Below the pieces are notes generated by a model that did not search any database, was not told the DNA's origin, and was given only the letters and a program-made list of their open reading frames with translations. The position numbers and the translations under genes were made by a program. Source: Acetobacter ascendens (GTDB lineage: Bacteria; Pseudomonadota; Alphaproteobacteria; Acetobacterales; Acetobacteraceae). From it: a stretch of DNA of 64,000 nt. The stretch lies in assembly GCF_001766235.1 (NCBI RefSeq), contig NZ_CP015164.1, forward strand, positions 620,001 through 684,000. Reading direction: 5' to 3'. Of this stretch, positions 26,680-35,641 are shown in pieces; position 1 is the stretch's first letter; each line of letters begins with the position of its first letter.

Positions 26680-28389
26680 TTATTGAACCCATGCCTGAGA
26701 AAACAAAAGCTGGTTTACGGTTGTGAACAATAGGTTTTTCAGGCGTGGGGATGTTAAAATCACAGCATCTTTTTCAATGGCCGGGGCCACGGGGGCTTGC
26801 TCCATAACCCGCCTGTCTGCCTCCTGCCACAGGGCGTTTTGCGCCTGTGCGCTCAGGCTTACATCCGTTTTGGCTTTATCCATCAGGCTTTGCACATCTT
26901 GGTTACAAAAGCCGGGAATATTGATGGAACTGTCTGAACCGGGATGAATATTTTCACACCCCAATAAAGCATCCAAAAAGTTGGAAGCCGATGGATAATC
27001 GGCAGACCAAGAGGCTACGCCAATTTGCACATGGTTATCCGAATTCTGCATGTAGGAAAAAGCCAGCGCGCTGCTAAGCGGGCGCAGGTTGGCGCGGTAG
27101 CCAAGATTTTGCAGCATATCCCGCACCCATGCGCCCATAGCCAGATCAACACTGGTGTTGGCGGCTATCACAGTAACTTTCTGGCCGTATGTTCCGCTTT
27201 CACGCACCAGATTACGCGCTATTTCCATATCTGTGCCACGCCACATGGGGGCAGGAGATTCAGGAGAGGCATCCTTGGTATAAAAACATTGCGTAGAGGA
27301 TGCCGGTAAAGTGGAAGGCAACATGCCGCATAGCGGGCGGGCAATGGCGGGACCTCCATATAAAATGGTCATGGCCTTGCGATTTAGGGCGTAATTTACG
27401 GCCTGCCGTGCCTTAAGGGAAGAAAAAGGCGCTTCCCGCATGTTCATGGGCAGAAAATACATGGCCGGGTGGCGTAATACATGCGTTTGGCTTGCAAAGC
27501 GGCTGCCCAATTCTCCCAATCGGTCTAGGGGAATAGGGTCTGCCATCCAATCATACTGTCCGTTTTCTACGGCGGTTACGGCAGCTTCATCTGGTATGCC
27601 AAAGGTATAATCTATTCGGTCAGGGTAGCCGAAGGGCTGCGCCTGTGCGTTCCATTCCTTGAAATACGGATTGCGTTCCAATTTCAAAAACCGGTTTGGG
27701 TCATATGCTGTAAGCTGATAGGGGCCGGTGCTGGGCAAAGGCACATTGCCGGTATCATGGTCTGGCGCGTTGGCGGGTAAAATAACAGCGTGCGTAAATG
27801 CCAGCTTATGCAGGAATTCTGTGTCAGGCGTTGTCAGATGGAACGTAATGCTGCGCGTGGCAGGGTTTTCTACAACACCTTCAAGCTTGCAGTCTGCCGG
27901 GCTGCGTAGGCAGGCATCCGCACCTTTAATGGCGCCGTAAAAAGCTCCAGCCGTTGGGCTGCCGACACGAAAAATCCGGCGGAAGGAGGTCACAACATCT
28001 GCCGTAGCAACGGGCTGCCCGTTAGAGAATGTAATGCCTTCACGCAGGCGGAAGGTGTAGGTTAAGCCACCATCTTCGGGTTGTGGAAGGTCTTCAGCCA
28101 AATCTGGCACCACATCTGCCCCAGCCAGACCATCTGCTTTGCGGAAGGTGGTTAACCCATCATATACATTGGCAAATAGGTTGATGTATTTGGCGGAGTA
28201 ATTGATTTGGGGGTCCAACGTACCGCCCGAAGATGCCGCAACCAGACGTAAAGTCCCGCCCATATGTGTGGTGATTGCCGTAGGGGTATCTGAAGCAGGC
28301 GCGGCCATGCCTGCTTTTGTTGCGCTGTTTGTAAGCAGCACACAAAAACAGGCACAGCGAAACAGTGTGCCAGATTTACTGGCCAGCAT
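26680..28389 (-). CDS. Oligopeptide-type ABC transporter substrate-binding protein
   Basis: A 569-residue extracellular solute-binding protein of family 5 (OppA/DppA). An N-terminal signal peptide (about 1-30) leads to the mature domain. Motifs: 'LAEDLPQPEDGGLTYTFRLREGITFSNGQPV' region (residues about 93-125), and 'ALNRKAMTILYGGPA' in the second half. It captures peptides or similar ligands in the periplasm for an ABC importer. No permease or ATPase genes are adjacent. Its start overlaps the end of a tiny membrane-protein gene by 14 bp, which itself overlaps a lipoprotein gene, so three envelope proteins are made from one transcript. Confidence 0.88.
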   Translation of the reverse strand: MLASKSGTLFRCACFCVLLTNSATKAGMAAPASDTPTAITTHMGGTLRLVAASSGGTLDPQINYSAKYINLFANVYDGLTTFRKADGLAGADVVPDLAEDLPQPEDGGLTYTFRLREGITFSNGQPVATADVVTSFRRIFRVGSPTAGAFYGAIKGADACLRSPADCKLEGVVENPATRSITFHLTTPDTEFLHKLAFTHAVILPANAPDHDTGNVPLPSTGPYQLTAYDPNRFLKLERNPYFKEWNAQAQPFGYPDRIDYTFGIPDEAAVTAVENGQYDWMADPIPLDRLGELGSRFASQTHVLRHPAMYFLPMNMREAPFSSLKARQAVNYALNRKAMTILYGGPAIARPLCGMLPSTLPASSTQCFYTKDASPESPAPMWRGTDMEIARNLVRESGTYGQKVTVIAANTSVDLAMGAWVRDMLQNLGYRANLRPLSSALAFSYMQNSDNHVQIGVASWSADYPSASNFLDALLGCENIHPGSDSSINIPGFCNQDVQSLMDKAKTDVSLSAQAQNALWQEADRRVMEQAPVAPAIEKDAVILTSPRLKNLLFTTVNQLLFSQAWVQ

Positions 28390-28522
28390 TCTGCTCCATT
28401 GCCGCTTCGGGGGAAGGAGATGTCATTAACGCGCTAAGGTTTTTGTAAAGGGACGATACCATCATTATGCCCACAATTATCGTAGCAATAATAATGCAGA
28501 TTCGTACAAATTTACTGGTCAT
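28376..28522 (-). CDS. Tiny single-helix membrane protein
   Basis: A 48-residue open frame, 'MTSKFVRICIIIATIIVGIM' then a polar tail. Residues 6-24 form one membrane helix. It overlaps the lipoprotein gene (11 bp) and the start of the peptide-binding-protein gene (14 bp), the pattern of a real coupled gene. The ribosome site is weak, which suits re-initiation. I do not recognise a family; it might assist an envelope transporter, but that is inference. Confidence 0.5.
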   Translation of the reverse strand: MTSKFVRICIIIATIIVGIMMVSSLYKNLSALMTSPSPEAAMEQNAGQ

Positions 28523-28748
28523 AGCGTATTGAGCCGCCACCATAGTTGGTGGTGGAGTGCTTATAGGGGTTAGTACCCTGCTGAGGCGTAAGAGGGGGAC
28601 GGTACCAGCCAGGCGCAGCACGCCCGTGGTTTGAGCCGGGGTGATAATAGTGCCGGTGCGGATCATGCGCACAGGCAGCAAGCCCAAATCCGGCCAGCAA
28701 CATAAGGGCGATCTTGTGAGCGCGCCGCAATGAAGAAAACTGTTTCAT
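28512..28748 (-). CDS. Small hypothetical lipoprotein
   Basis: About 78 residues. A basic N-terminus and hydrophobic segment end in the lipobox 'LAAC' near residues 23-26, so it is probably lipid-anchored. The mature part is short and rich in His, Pro, Gly, Tyr and Asn ('HDPHRHYYHPG'), which could bind metal but is not diagnostic. The start was set at the second of two adjacent ATGs after a 'ggaggt' ribosome site. First gene of the overlapping lipoprotein/small membrane protein/solute-binding-protein unit. Confidence 0.65.
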   Translation of the reverse strand: MKQFSSLRRAHKIALMLLAGFGLAACAHDPHRHYYHPGSNHGRAAPGWYRPPLTPQQGTNPYKHSTTNYGGGSIRYDQ

Positions 28749-29018
28749 CATACCTCCAGCATAGCGTTGTTTGGGGCTGTTCGCCAAGAACAAAGCAGGT
28801 AGGCGCTGATATGTGGCGTGCAAGCCCCATGCGTTCACATAATGGCAAGAAAATGCGTGAATAATGAGGCCAATTTCTTGGGGAATATGGCTAGGGCAGG
28901 GTATGCCATGTTAGGGATAAAGCACATATGGCGTAGAAGCTGCCATTTCCTTGCCTTATCATGATGATAACGGTGGGGCAGTGTGGATGTTGGTGTTGGA
29001 TATAGGGAATAGCGTGGC

Positions 29019-31619
29019 ATGGCGGTAACGGGTCTGGCAGCGGTACTGCTTGTTATTGCATTGCTTTTGGTGGTGGTAAGCACCGTGCAGCCCATTGCGC
29101 GCAAGCTGGAACTGTCTGAAACGGTTCTGCTGGCTATTGTGGGCATTATCATCGGGTCTTTGGCAGATGTTGCGCTGCGCAGCTCTCATACCTCAGCCTT
29201 CAATGGCATTGCTGAGGCGTTGCTTGATTTCCCGCTGAACAGTGAAGAGTTTTTGCTCATCTTTTTGCCCGCGCTGGTGTTTCAAGGCGCGTTGGCCATT
29301 GATGTGCGGCGTTTGGCGCATGAAACAGGCACCGTTTTGCTTCTGGCTGTGGTGGCGGTTGTTATTGCCACGGCCACAATTGGCTTTGCGCTGTATCCCT
29401 TCGCCCAGATGCCACTTGTGGTTTGCCTGCTGCTTGGCTCAATCGTGGCTACGACAGATCCTTCCGCTGTGGCCGGGATTTTCCGAGATATCGGGGCCGC
29501 AACACGTTTAACACGGCTGGTGGAAGGTGAGGCGCTGCTGAATGACGCTGCGGCTATTTCCATCTTCTCCATTCTTCTGCCATCCGTCACGCTGCACAAA
29601 GCCATCCATCTGGGTGATGCGCTGATTTCCTTCGTGGTCTCCTTTGTGGGGGCGCTAATTGTCGGGGTTGTTGTTGGGCGTCTCACACTGGTCATGATGT
29701 CTGCCATTGCCAGTTCGGCGGCAGAAATCACGCTGACAGTTGCGCTACCTTATGTGGTGTACATCCTTTCAGATGAAATTCTGGGGGTTTCCGGTGTGGT
29801 GGCTACGGCAGCGGCAGGGCTTACGCTCTCTGTTTACGGGCCGTCCACCATTCGGCCGCAAACATGGTTGTTTCTCAATCAGCTTTGGCAGCAATTGGTG
29901 TTCTGGGCGGGGTCCTTGGTGTTTGTGCTGGCCTCCATGCTGGTGCCGCGTCTGCTGGTGGGCATGACCCGGTGGGACTGGGTGCTTATCCTTATTGCCA
30001 GTGTGGCGGGGTTGGCTGCACGTGCGGCTGTGGTGTTTGGCATGTTACCACTCTTGGCATGGACACGCCTTTCCCCACCGGTGCCCACACCGTTTAAGGT
30101 GACAATGGTCTGGGGTGGTTTGCGTGGTGCCATTACGTTGGCGCTGGCGCTGGCCGTTACGGAAAACGAGCACGTTTCCACGCCTGTTGCACATTTTATC
30201 GGTATTATCGCCACCGGCTTTGTGTTGATCACACTGCTTGTTAACGGCACCACGTTGCGTTCACTCGTACTGTTTCTCAAGCTCGATCGGCTTTCCCCCA
30301 TTGATGAGGCCATGCGGCATCAGGTGCTGAGCATCGGACTGGGCAATGTGTGCACCCGCGCCAAGGAGCTGGGGGATGAACTCGGTTTTAGCGCAGATGC
30401 CACGCGCTCGGTTGTTGATCATCTGGGGCGCCGGGCAGAGGAAGAACAGGCTGCTAATGAGTTTGACCGCGCATTGTCTGACATCCAGCGTGTTAATCTG
30501 GCACTGATCACCATTGCCAGTCAGGAACGCTCTATGCTGCTGGATCTGTTCCGCATGCAGGGGCTTTCCCGCCGTGTGATGGAAACACTGTTGCGGTCTT
30601 CCGAAGCGGCTATTGATGGTGCACGGTTGGAAGGGCGCTTGGGTTATGTGCGGGCATTGCGCAAACGGCTAAGCCCATCCTTGCGTTTCAAGGCAGCGCA
30701 GTGGGTGCATAATCATTTGCGTTTGGATCGGCCTCTGATGCTGTGCATGGCGGAGCGGTTTGAAATGCTGATGGTGGCGCATTTCATTTCCATCTCACTT
30801 ACACGGTTCATGCACGAGCGGCTGGAGCCTACATTGGGCAGCCGTATTGGAGAAATTGTGGCCGAGGTGCTTTCTCGCCAGCGCAAGTTGCTGGATGAGG
30901 CGCTGGAAACCTTGCGGCTGCATTATCATGGCTATGCCGAGGCGCTGGAAAACCGGATTTTTCGCCAGATTGCCCTAAGGTTGGAAAGCGAGGAATACAC
31001 AACCCTGCTTTCAGAATCCCTTATCAGTGATGAACTCAGCCGCGAACTGCTAAAAGAGCTGGAACGCCGTAGGCACCGTCTGGTCAAACGGATGAGCTTT
31101 GATTTGCGCAGTGGCATAGAAGACCGCCTGAAACATGCGGCCATCTTCAAAGGGCTGCCGGGGGCAGAGTTGCATGATCTGGCCACCACAACATCTTTGC
31201 GCTTTGTGGCCCCGCAGGAGGTTATCTGCCGGAAGGGCCGTAAGATGGGCGCCATCTATTTTATCAGCGCAGGTTTGGCAGAAAGCCACGTGGCCGGGGC
31301 CGATGTGCTGTATGGCGCAGGGGATCTGATAGGGGCGCAGGAGGCTTTGCATGGCTGGCGTTGCCCCGGCACAATCCGTGCCGTGCAGTTTGGGCATTTT
31401 ATGGTGATTACAGCCAGCCGCTTTCAACGCCTGATAGAAGATTACCCCGTGGTGCTGGAAAATATTCAGAACATCTTGCGCAAGCGTGAAGCGGGTGAGC
31501 GGCCTATTGCTCTTTTGCCCGGTGCAAACCGTAAGGTGGAAGATAATGCAGGCAAGGATGCCCTTATGCTGTTGGCCCCTAAGAGCCAGTTGCCACCTTC
31601 ATCCGATGCAAAGGAATGA
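29019..31619 (+). CDS. CPA1-type Na+/H+ antiporter with C-terminal cNMP-like domain
   Basis: An 866-residue transporter. Residues 1-415 hold about 12 membrane helices with family motifs 'LIFLPALVFQGAL', 'ATTDPSAVAGIF' and 'EGEALLNDAAAISIF', where the Asp of the ND/DD pair is the ion-binding residue. A long cytosolic region of helices (about 420-690) follows, then a cyclic-nucleotide-binding-like beta-roll (about 705-820). The layout resembles plant SOS1 and similar bacterial antiporters. Exporting Na+ or K+ for H+ fits life in acid. The phosphate-binding cassette looks degenerate ('GAQEALHGWRCPG'), so nucleotide binding is doubtful. It stands alone, divergent from the lipoprotein gene. Confidence 0.88.
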   Translation: MAVTGLAAVLLVIALLLVVVSTVQPIARKLELSETVLLAIVGIIIGSLADVALRSSHTSAFNGIAEALLDFPLNSEEFLLIFLPALVFQGALAIDVRRLAHETGTVLLLAVVAVVIATATIGFALYPFAQMPLVVCLLLGSIVATTDPSAVAGIFRDIGAATRLTRLVEGEALLNDAAAISIFSILLPSVTLHKAIHLGDALISFVVSFVGALIVGVVVGRLTLVMMSAIASSAAEITLTVALPYVVYILSDEILGVSGVVATAAAGLTLSVYGPSTIRPQTWLFLNQLWQQLVFWAGSLVFVLASMLVPRLLVGMTRWDWVLILIASVAGLAARAAVVFGMLPLLAWTRLSPPVPTPFKVTMVWGGLRGAITLALALAVTENEHVSTPVAHFIGIIATGFVLITLLVNGTTLRSLVLFLKLDRLSPIDEAMRHQVLSIGLGNVCTRAKELGDELGFSADATRSVVDHLGRRAEEEQAANEFDRALSDIQRVNLALITIASQERSMLLDLFRMQGLSRRVMETLLRSSEAAIDGARLEGRLGYVRALRKRLSPSLRFKAAQWVHNHLRLDRPLMLCMAERFEMLMVAHFISISLTRFMHERLEPTLGSRIGEIVAEVLSRQRKLLDEALETLRLHYHGYAEALENRIFRQIALRLESEEYTTLLSESLISDELSRELLKELERRRHRLVKRMSFDLRSGIEDRLKHAAIFKGLPGAELHDLATTTSLRFVAPQEVICRKGRKMGAIYFISAGLAESHVAGADVLYGAGDLIGAQEALHGWRCPGTIRAVQFGHFMVITASRFQRLIEDYPVVLENIQNILRKREAGERPIALLPGANRKVEDNAGKDALMLLAPKSQLPPSSDAKE

Positions 31620-31642
31620 ATGTGGCCTTATAATGTGGCCAT

Positions 31643-31681
31643 AAAAAACGGCGCGGAGCCAACAGGCCCGCGCCGTTTTTG
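31643..31681. terminator. Bidirectional terminator
   Basis: A 13-bp stem (aaaaacggcgcgg / ccgcgccgttttt) with an 11-base loop and A/T runs on both sides. It separates the convergent antiporter and HdeD-like genes. Confidence 0.93.
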
Positions 31682-31699
31682 TATATTACGTCGTAAATT

Positions 31700-32251
31700 C
31701 TATAGGCGGGTAATGGGGGGCGGCAGGGAATTGCTCTGGCGCAGGGCGAGGCCAATTTGCAGCCAGCTTATGCCGCTTACAATCAGCTCTGCCCCAACAA
31801 ATGTGCCAATCAGCCACAGGCCAGACCACGGCAGGGTGAAGTACAGGCACAGGCCCACAAGCAGGCTGATAAGCCCGCTACCCAGAATAATCACCCAGCC
31901 GGGCATATTGCGTGCCTGCAGGGCCAGAACGCAGCGCAGCACACCCACAACCACAAAGCAGGCAGATACAAAAATTGTAATAACAACAGAGCCCGTGGCT
32001 GGTTCTTCTATAAGAAGGTAACCGCCCGCGGCGTAGAGTAGCCCGCACAGCAGGGAAAAAATAAAGCCGCCCCAATCCCGCACGGCAAAGGCATGTACCA
32101 CCTGCATAATGCCGGCCACAATCAGCAGCGCGCCAATAAAGATGGTGCTGGCAAGGGTTACGGAAACCGCATCAATACAGGCAATAAAGCCTAATATAAT
32201 CAGGGCGAGACCCAACGCCACAAATAGCCCCCATTTTTTAGCAAATGGCAT
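31700..32251 (-). CDS. HdeD/DUF308 family membrane protein
   Basis: A 183-residue integral membrane protein with six predicted helices in two repeats of three, typical of DUF308 (HdeD). The N-terminal 'GLALIILGFIACIDAVSVTLAST' region (residues about 12-33) and 'GGYLLIEEPATGSVVITIFVSA' (about 85-107) show the repeated pattern. HdeD is part of the acid-fitness set in E. coli; its biochemical role is unknown. A role in acid tolerance is plausible for this host but inferred. ATG at 32251 follows an 'aaagga' ribosome site. Confidence 0.82.
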   Translation of the reverse strand: MPFAKKWGLFVALGLALIILGFIACIDAVSVTLASTIFIGALLIVAGIMQVVHAFAVRDWGGFIFSLLCGLLYAAGGYLLIEEPATGSVVITIFVSACFVVVGVLRCVLALQARNMPGWVIILGSGLISLLVGLCLYFTLPWSGLWLIGTFVGAELIVSGISWLQIGLALRQSNSLPPPITRL

Positions 32252-32439
32252 GCTGAGCAATCCTTTCTTTTCAATTTTATGTGCCGATGGCACGACTATG
32301 CACTGCAGAATGGAAGAAAGCGCAACGGAAAAAGTTGACACTGCGCCCGGGGTTTCGTAATTCCTGCCTCCATTGCCGGGAATGTGGACAAATCGGCCAG
32401 TGGGGCAATATGCCGCGTTGGTAATACGGTTTGCGCCCG

Positions 32440-32461
32440 CTCCGATCCGTGGTGGACGGAG
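32440..32461 (+). promoter_or_regulatory. Leader hairpin before rpsD
   Basis: A GC-rich stem (ctccg-a-tcc / gga-cggag, one bulged base) lies about 60 bp upstream of the rpsD start. S4 represses its own synthesis through leader RNA structures in several bacteria; whether this hairpin does so is not known. Confidence 0.4.
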
Positions 32462-32523
32462 ACTACCGGTGTAACGACGGACATCTGCCCGATGTTCCGC
32501 CTGTTAAGAGAGAAGAGCGCACT

Positions 32524-33141
32524 ATGAGCAAGCGCCTTGAGAGCAAGTATAAAATTAACCGTCGCCTTGGTGTAAACCTGTGGGGTCGCGCCAAATCTCC
32601 GGTTAACCGTCGCGAATATGGCCCGGGCCAGCATGGCCAGCGCCGTAAGGGCAAGCCGTCTGACTTCTCCGTTCAGCTGATGGCCAAGCAGAAGCTGAAG
32701 GGTTACTACGGTAACATTACAGAAAAGCAGTTCCGCCGCTACTATCAGGAAGCCGTGCGCCGCAAGGGTGATACGTCTGAAAACCTGATCAACCTGCTGG
32801 AACGCCGTCTGGATGCCGTTGTGTACCGGATGAAGTTTGCTATCACGCCGTTTGCTTCCCGTCAGTTCATCAGCCACGGCCACATTCTGGTTAACGGCAA
32901 GAAGATGAACATCCCTTCCTACCTCGTGAAGGATGGTGACGTTATCGAAGTGCGTGAAAAGTCCAAGCAGCTGGCTATCGTTCTGGATGCCGCTCAGTCT
33001 TCCGAACGCGATGTGCCGGAATACATGGAAGTCGATCATCGCCAGATGAAGGGCACGTATCTGCGTGGCCCGCAGCTTTCCGATGTGCCGTATCCGGTGC
33101 AGATGGAACCGAATCTGGTGGTCGAATACTACTCCCGTTAA
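32524..33141 (+). CDS. rpsD: 30S ribosomal protein S4
   Basis: A 205-residue S4 protein. The N-terminal part is '[16 protein letters not shown]' without the zinc-finger cysteines, as is usual in alphaproteobacteria. The S4 RNA-binding domain starts near residue 94 ('[12 protein letters not shown]') and includes '[17 protein letters not shown]'. It nucleates 30S assembly on 16S rRNA. It is a stand-alone gene here, not part of the alpha operon. The start was set at 32524 by family match; codons upstream in the same frame do not look like S4. Confidence 0.97.
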   Translation: MSKRLESKYKINRRLGVNLWGRAKSPVNRREYGPGQHGQRRKGKPSDFSVQLMAKQKLKGYYGNITEKQFRRYYQEAVRRKGDTSENLINLLERRLDAVVYRMKFAITPFASRQFISHGHILVNGKKMNIPSYLVKDGDVIEVREKSKQLAIVLDAAQSSERDVPEYMEVDHRQMKGTYLRGPQLSDVPYPVQMEPNLVVEYYSR

Positions 33142-33240
33142 TCGGCGTTTAGGTTCGTTTTATGCCGCGCCGGGTGGAGGGGTTTCTCTCCATCCGGCGT
33201 TTGCCGTTTTTACTCATGTTTGTTTCGGAACAGAGCCCTT

Positions 33241-34788
33241 ATGTCTGATACCGCATCCGCCCCTCTTAGCAGTGATATTACCCGCCGCCGGACCTTTGCT
33301 ATTATCTCGCATCCGGATGCTGGTAAAACCACGCTGACAGAACGGATATTGCGGGCAGGTGGGGCTATTCAGATGGCGGGCAACGTGCGCGCCAAGGGTG
33401 AACGCCGCCGCACACGGTCTGACTGGATGGGCATTGAGCGGGATCGCGGGATTTCCGTTGTCAGTTCGGTGATGACGTTTGATTACGGCGGCTGTGTCTT
33501 CAACCTGCTAGATACACCCGGACATGAAGACTTTTCTGAAGATACCTATCGTACCCTAACGGCCGTTGATTCCGCCGTAATGGTGATTGACGCCGCCAAA
33601 GGTATTGAAGATCGGACACGCAAGCTGTTCGAAATTTGCCGCCTACGCGATATTCCGATTGTCACCTTCATCAACAAGATGGACCGTGAGGCGCAGGACC
33701 CGTTCGCCCTGCTGGATGAAATTGCATCATCCCTTGCGCTGGATACATCGCCTGCCACATGGCCGGTAGGGCGTGCGGCCACGTTTGTTGGTACTTACGA
33801 TATTCTCACCAAAAAACTGCACACAACGGTTGAGCTACCAGAAGATGATGCCCGCCTTGTGCAAATGCGTGAGGAATTGGAACTGGTAAAAGCTGCGCTA
33901 CCGGAGTTTGATAAAGAATCTTTCGATGCCGGGCACCTTACTCCTGTATTCTTCGGAAGTGCGATCAAGGAAATCGGGGTGACTGATCTGCTGGACGCAC
34001 TGGTAGCCTTTGGCCCACCGCCGCGCGACCAAGCCGCAGAAACTCGTGTGGTAAAGGCCACAGAACCGAATATGACGGCGCTGGTGTTCAAAATTCAGGC
34101 GAATATGGACCCCAACCACCGTGACCGTATTGCCTTTGCTCGTATTTGTTCTGGCAAACTTAGCCGTGGCATGCGCCTTAAGCATACGCGCACTGGCAAA
34201 AGTTTTGCCGTGCATACGCCTCAGTTCTTTTTCGCGCAGGATCGGCACTTGGCAGAAGAAGCCTTTGCGGGCGATGTGGTGGGCATTCCCAACCACGGCA
34301 CCTTGCGCATTGGCGATACGCTGACAGAGGGTGAGGATATCCAGTTTACCGGCGTGCCACACTTTGCCCCGGAAATTCTGCGTCGCGTGCGGCTGGATGA
34401 TGCCATGAAGGCCAAAAAGCTCAAGCAGGCGCTGGTGCAGTTGGCGGAAGAAGGTGTGGTGCAGTTGTTTCGCCCACAAGATGGTGCACAGCCAATTGTT
34501 GGGGTGGTAGGTACTTTGCAGCTTGACGTGCTGCAATCTCGCCTGAAAGCAGAATACGGCGTGGCCATTGGTTTTGATTCCACGCCTTATTCTCTAGCCC
34601 GCTGGATTACCGGCCCGCGTGAGAAAATTGAGGCCTTTGCCGCCGCACATCGCTCTGCCATGGCGGATGATCTAGATGATGATCCGGTATTTCTGGCCAC
34701 GTCAGCATTTATGATGCGCCGTACAGAAGAGCAGAACCCGGATATCAGCTTCCACGATATCAAGCAGATTGGTGTGGAAATTAAATAA
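33241..34788 (+). CDS. prfC: Peptide chain release factor 3
   Basis: A 515-residue translational GTPase. G1 'SHPDAGKTTLTE' lies near residue 22, switch II 'DTPGHEDFSEDT' near 91, and 'NKMDRE' near 146; beta-barrel domains follow ('GAQPIVGVVGTLQLDVL'). RF3 removes RF1/RF2 from the ribosome after peptide release and takes part in post-peptidyl-transfer quality control. The ATG at 33241 gives the canonical N-terminus 'MSDTAS'. It lies 100 bp behind rpsD and converges on the Nudix gene. Confidence 0.96.
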   Translation: MSDTASAPLSSDITRRRTFAIISHPDAGKTTLTERILRAGGAIQMAGNVRAKGERRRTRSDWMGIERDRGISVVSSVMTFDYGGCVFNLLDTPGHEDFSEDTYRTLTAVDSAVMVIDAAKGIEDRTRKLFEICRLRDIPIVTFINKMDREAQDPFALLDEIASSLALDTSPATWPVGRAATFVGTYDILTKKLHTTVELPEDDARLVQMREELELVKAALPEFDKESFDAGHLTPVFFGSAIKEIGVTDLLDALVAFGPPPRDQAAETRVVKATEPNMTALVFKIQANMDPNHRDRIAFARICSGKLSRGMRLKHTRTGKSFAVHTPQFFFAQDRHLAEEAFAGDVVGIPNHGTLRIGDTLTEGEDIQFTGVPHFAPEILRRVRLDDAMKAKKLKQALVQLAEEGVVQLFRPQDGAQPIVGVVGTLQLDVLQSRLKAEYGVAIGFDSTPYSLARWITGPREKIEAFAAAHRSAMADDLDDDPVFLATSAFMMRRTEEQNPDISFHDIKQIGVEIK

Positions 34789-34806
34789 CGGATGCAATGC
34801 CGCGTA

Positions 34807-35544
34807 TCATAAGGTGCGTGGCATTTTGCTTTTTACGTCATGCTGCAAAAGATACTGGCTGGTTGGTAAAATGGCGTTTTGCCCCAGCCATGTTGTTACA
34901 TCTTGGGCGGGCACGCAGGCCAACATATCGTATTCTTTGTTGGCATGCTGTTTCCAGCTTTTTTCTACTTTTTTAAAAGTTAACGCAGTTTCTAATACAA
35001 GCCCAATATCCAGTACACGGGTATGAGGGTGCCGCACTGCCATAAGTGGCTGCCCAACCTGTAGGCTTTTGGCATCCAGCCCCAACTCTTCTGTGGCTTC
35101 TGCTAAAATTTGCTCGGCCAGATTGACGCTTTGCGTGTCAGTTCGTTTTTCAATGCTGCCAGCAGGCGGGCTTTGCCAGAAATTTCCCTGATAAATGGAA
35201 GATGGGTTGCGCCGGCCTAATATGTATCCATCTGGTGTATGCACCAACCCCACCACGGCCAATGGTTGCAGGCGCAAAAATGGAAAAAGTGCAGGGTTCT
35301 TCATTTGCGCAAATACGCGACGATACTCTGTCCAATAGCCTTTAATGGCTGTGCGCGTTACGCAGGATGCGGAAAATACACAGCCATTAAACAGAGCAGG
35401 CGTTGTTACGCAGGCTTGCTGCCATAAATGCGTAATTTCCTGCTCAATATCTGCCGGAGCCGCCGGAGGAGGTGGTTCCACATCAATGCGGAAGGAAGCA
35501 GAAAGGGGCAGGGCAGGCCACGGGCCACCAAAAGAATGGATCAT
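34807..35544 (-). CDS. Nudix-like hydrolase with altered Nudix box
   Basis: A 245-residue protein with a Nudix-fold C-terminal half. The Nudix helix region reads 'AEATEELGL' near residue 150, keeping the metal-binding EExG part but with Ala in place of the usual Arg (REUxEExGU). The preceding G-x5-E half is not in register because of an insertion after 'GSIEK'. Either the substrate set is unusual or catalysis is weak. The N-terminal 90 residues match nothing I recognise. It is a single gene facing prfC. Confidence 0.65.
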   Translation of the reverse strand: MIHSFGGPWPALPLSASFRIDVEPPPPAAPADIEQEITHLWQQACVTTPALFNGCVFSASCVTRTAIKGYWTEYRRVFAQMKNPALFPFLRLQPLAVVGLVHTPDGYILGRRNPSSIYQGNFWQSPPAGSIEKRTDTQSVNLAEQILAEATEELGLDAKSLQVGQPLMAVRHPHTRVLDIGLVLETALTFKKVEKSWKQHANKEYDMLACVPAQDVTTWLGQNAILPTSQYLLQHDVKSKMPRTL

Positions 35545-35575
35545 GCCTTACCCTAATGCGATGTGTGGCCAAAAG

Positions 35576-35602
35576 AAAAGGGAGCCACTAGGACTCCCTT
35601 TC
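35576..35602 (-). terminator. Terminator of the isocitrate dehydrogenase gene
   Basis: On the minus strand an 8-bp stem (aaagggag / ctcccttt) with a 9-base loop is followed by a T-rich stretch, about 40 bp past the stop codon. Confidence 0.82.
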
Positions 35603-35641
35603 CATCGCAATCGGTTTTTTAAACAGCCGGAATGCTCAATA

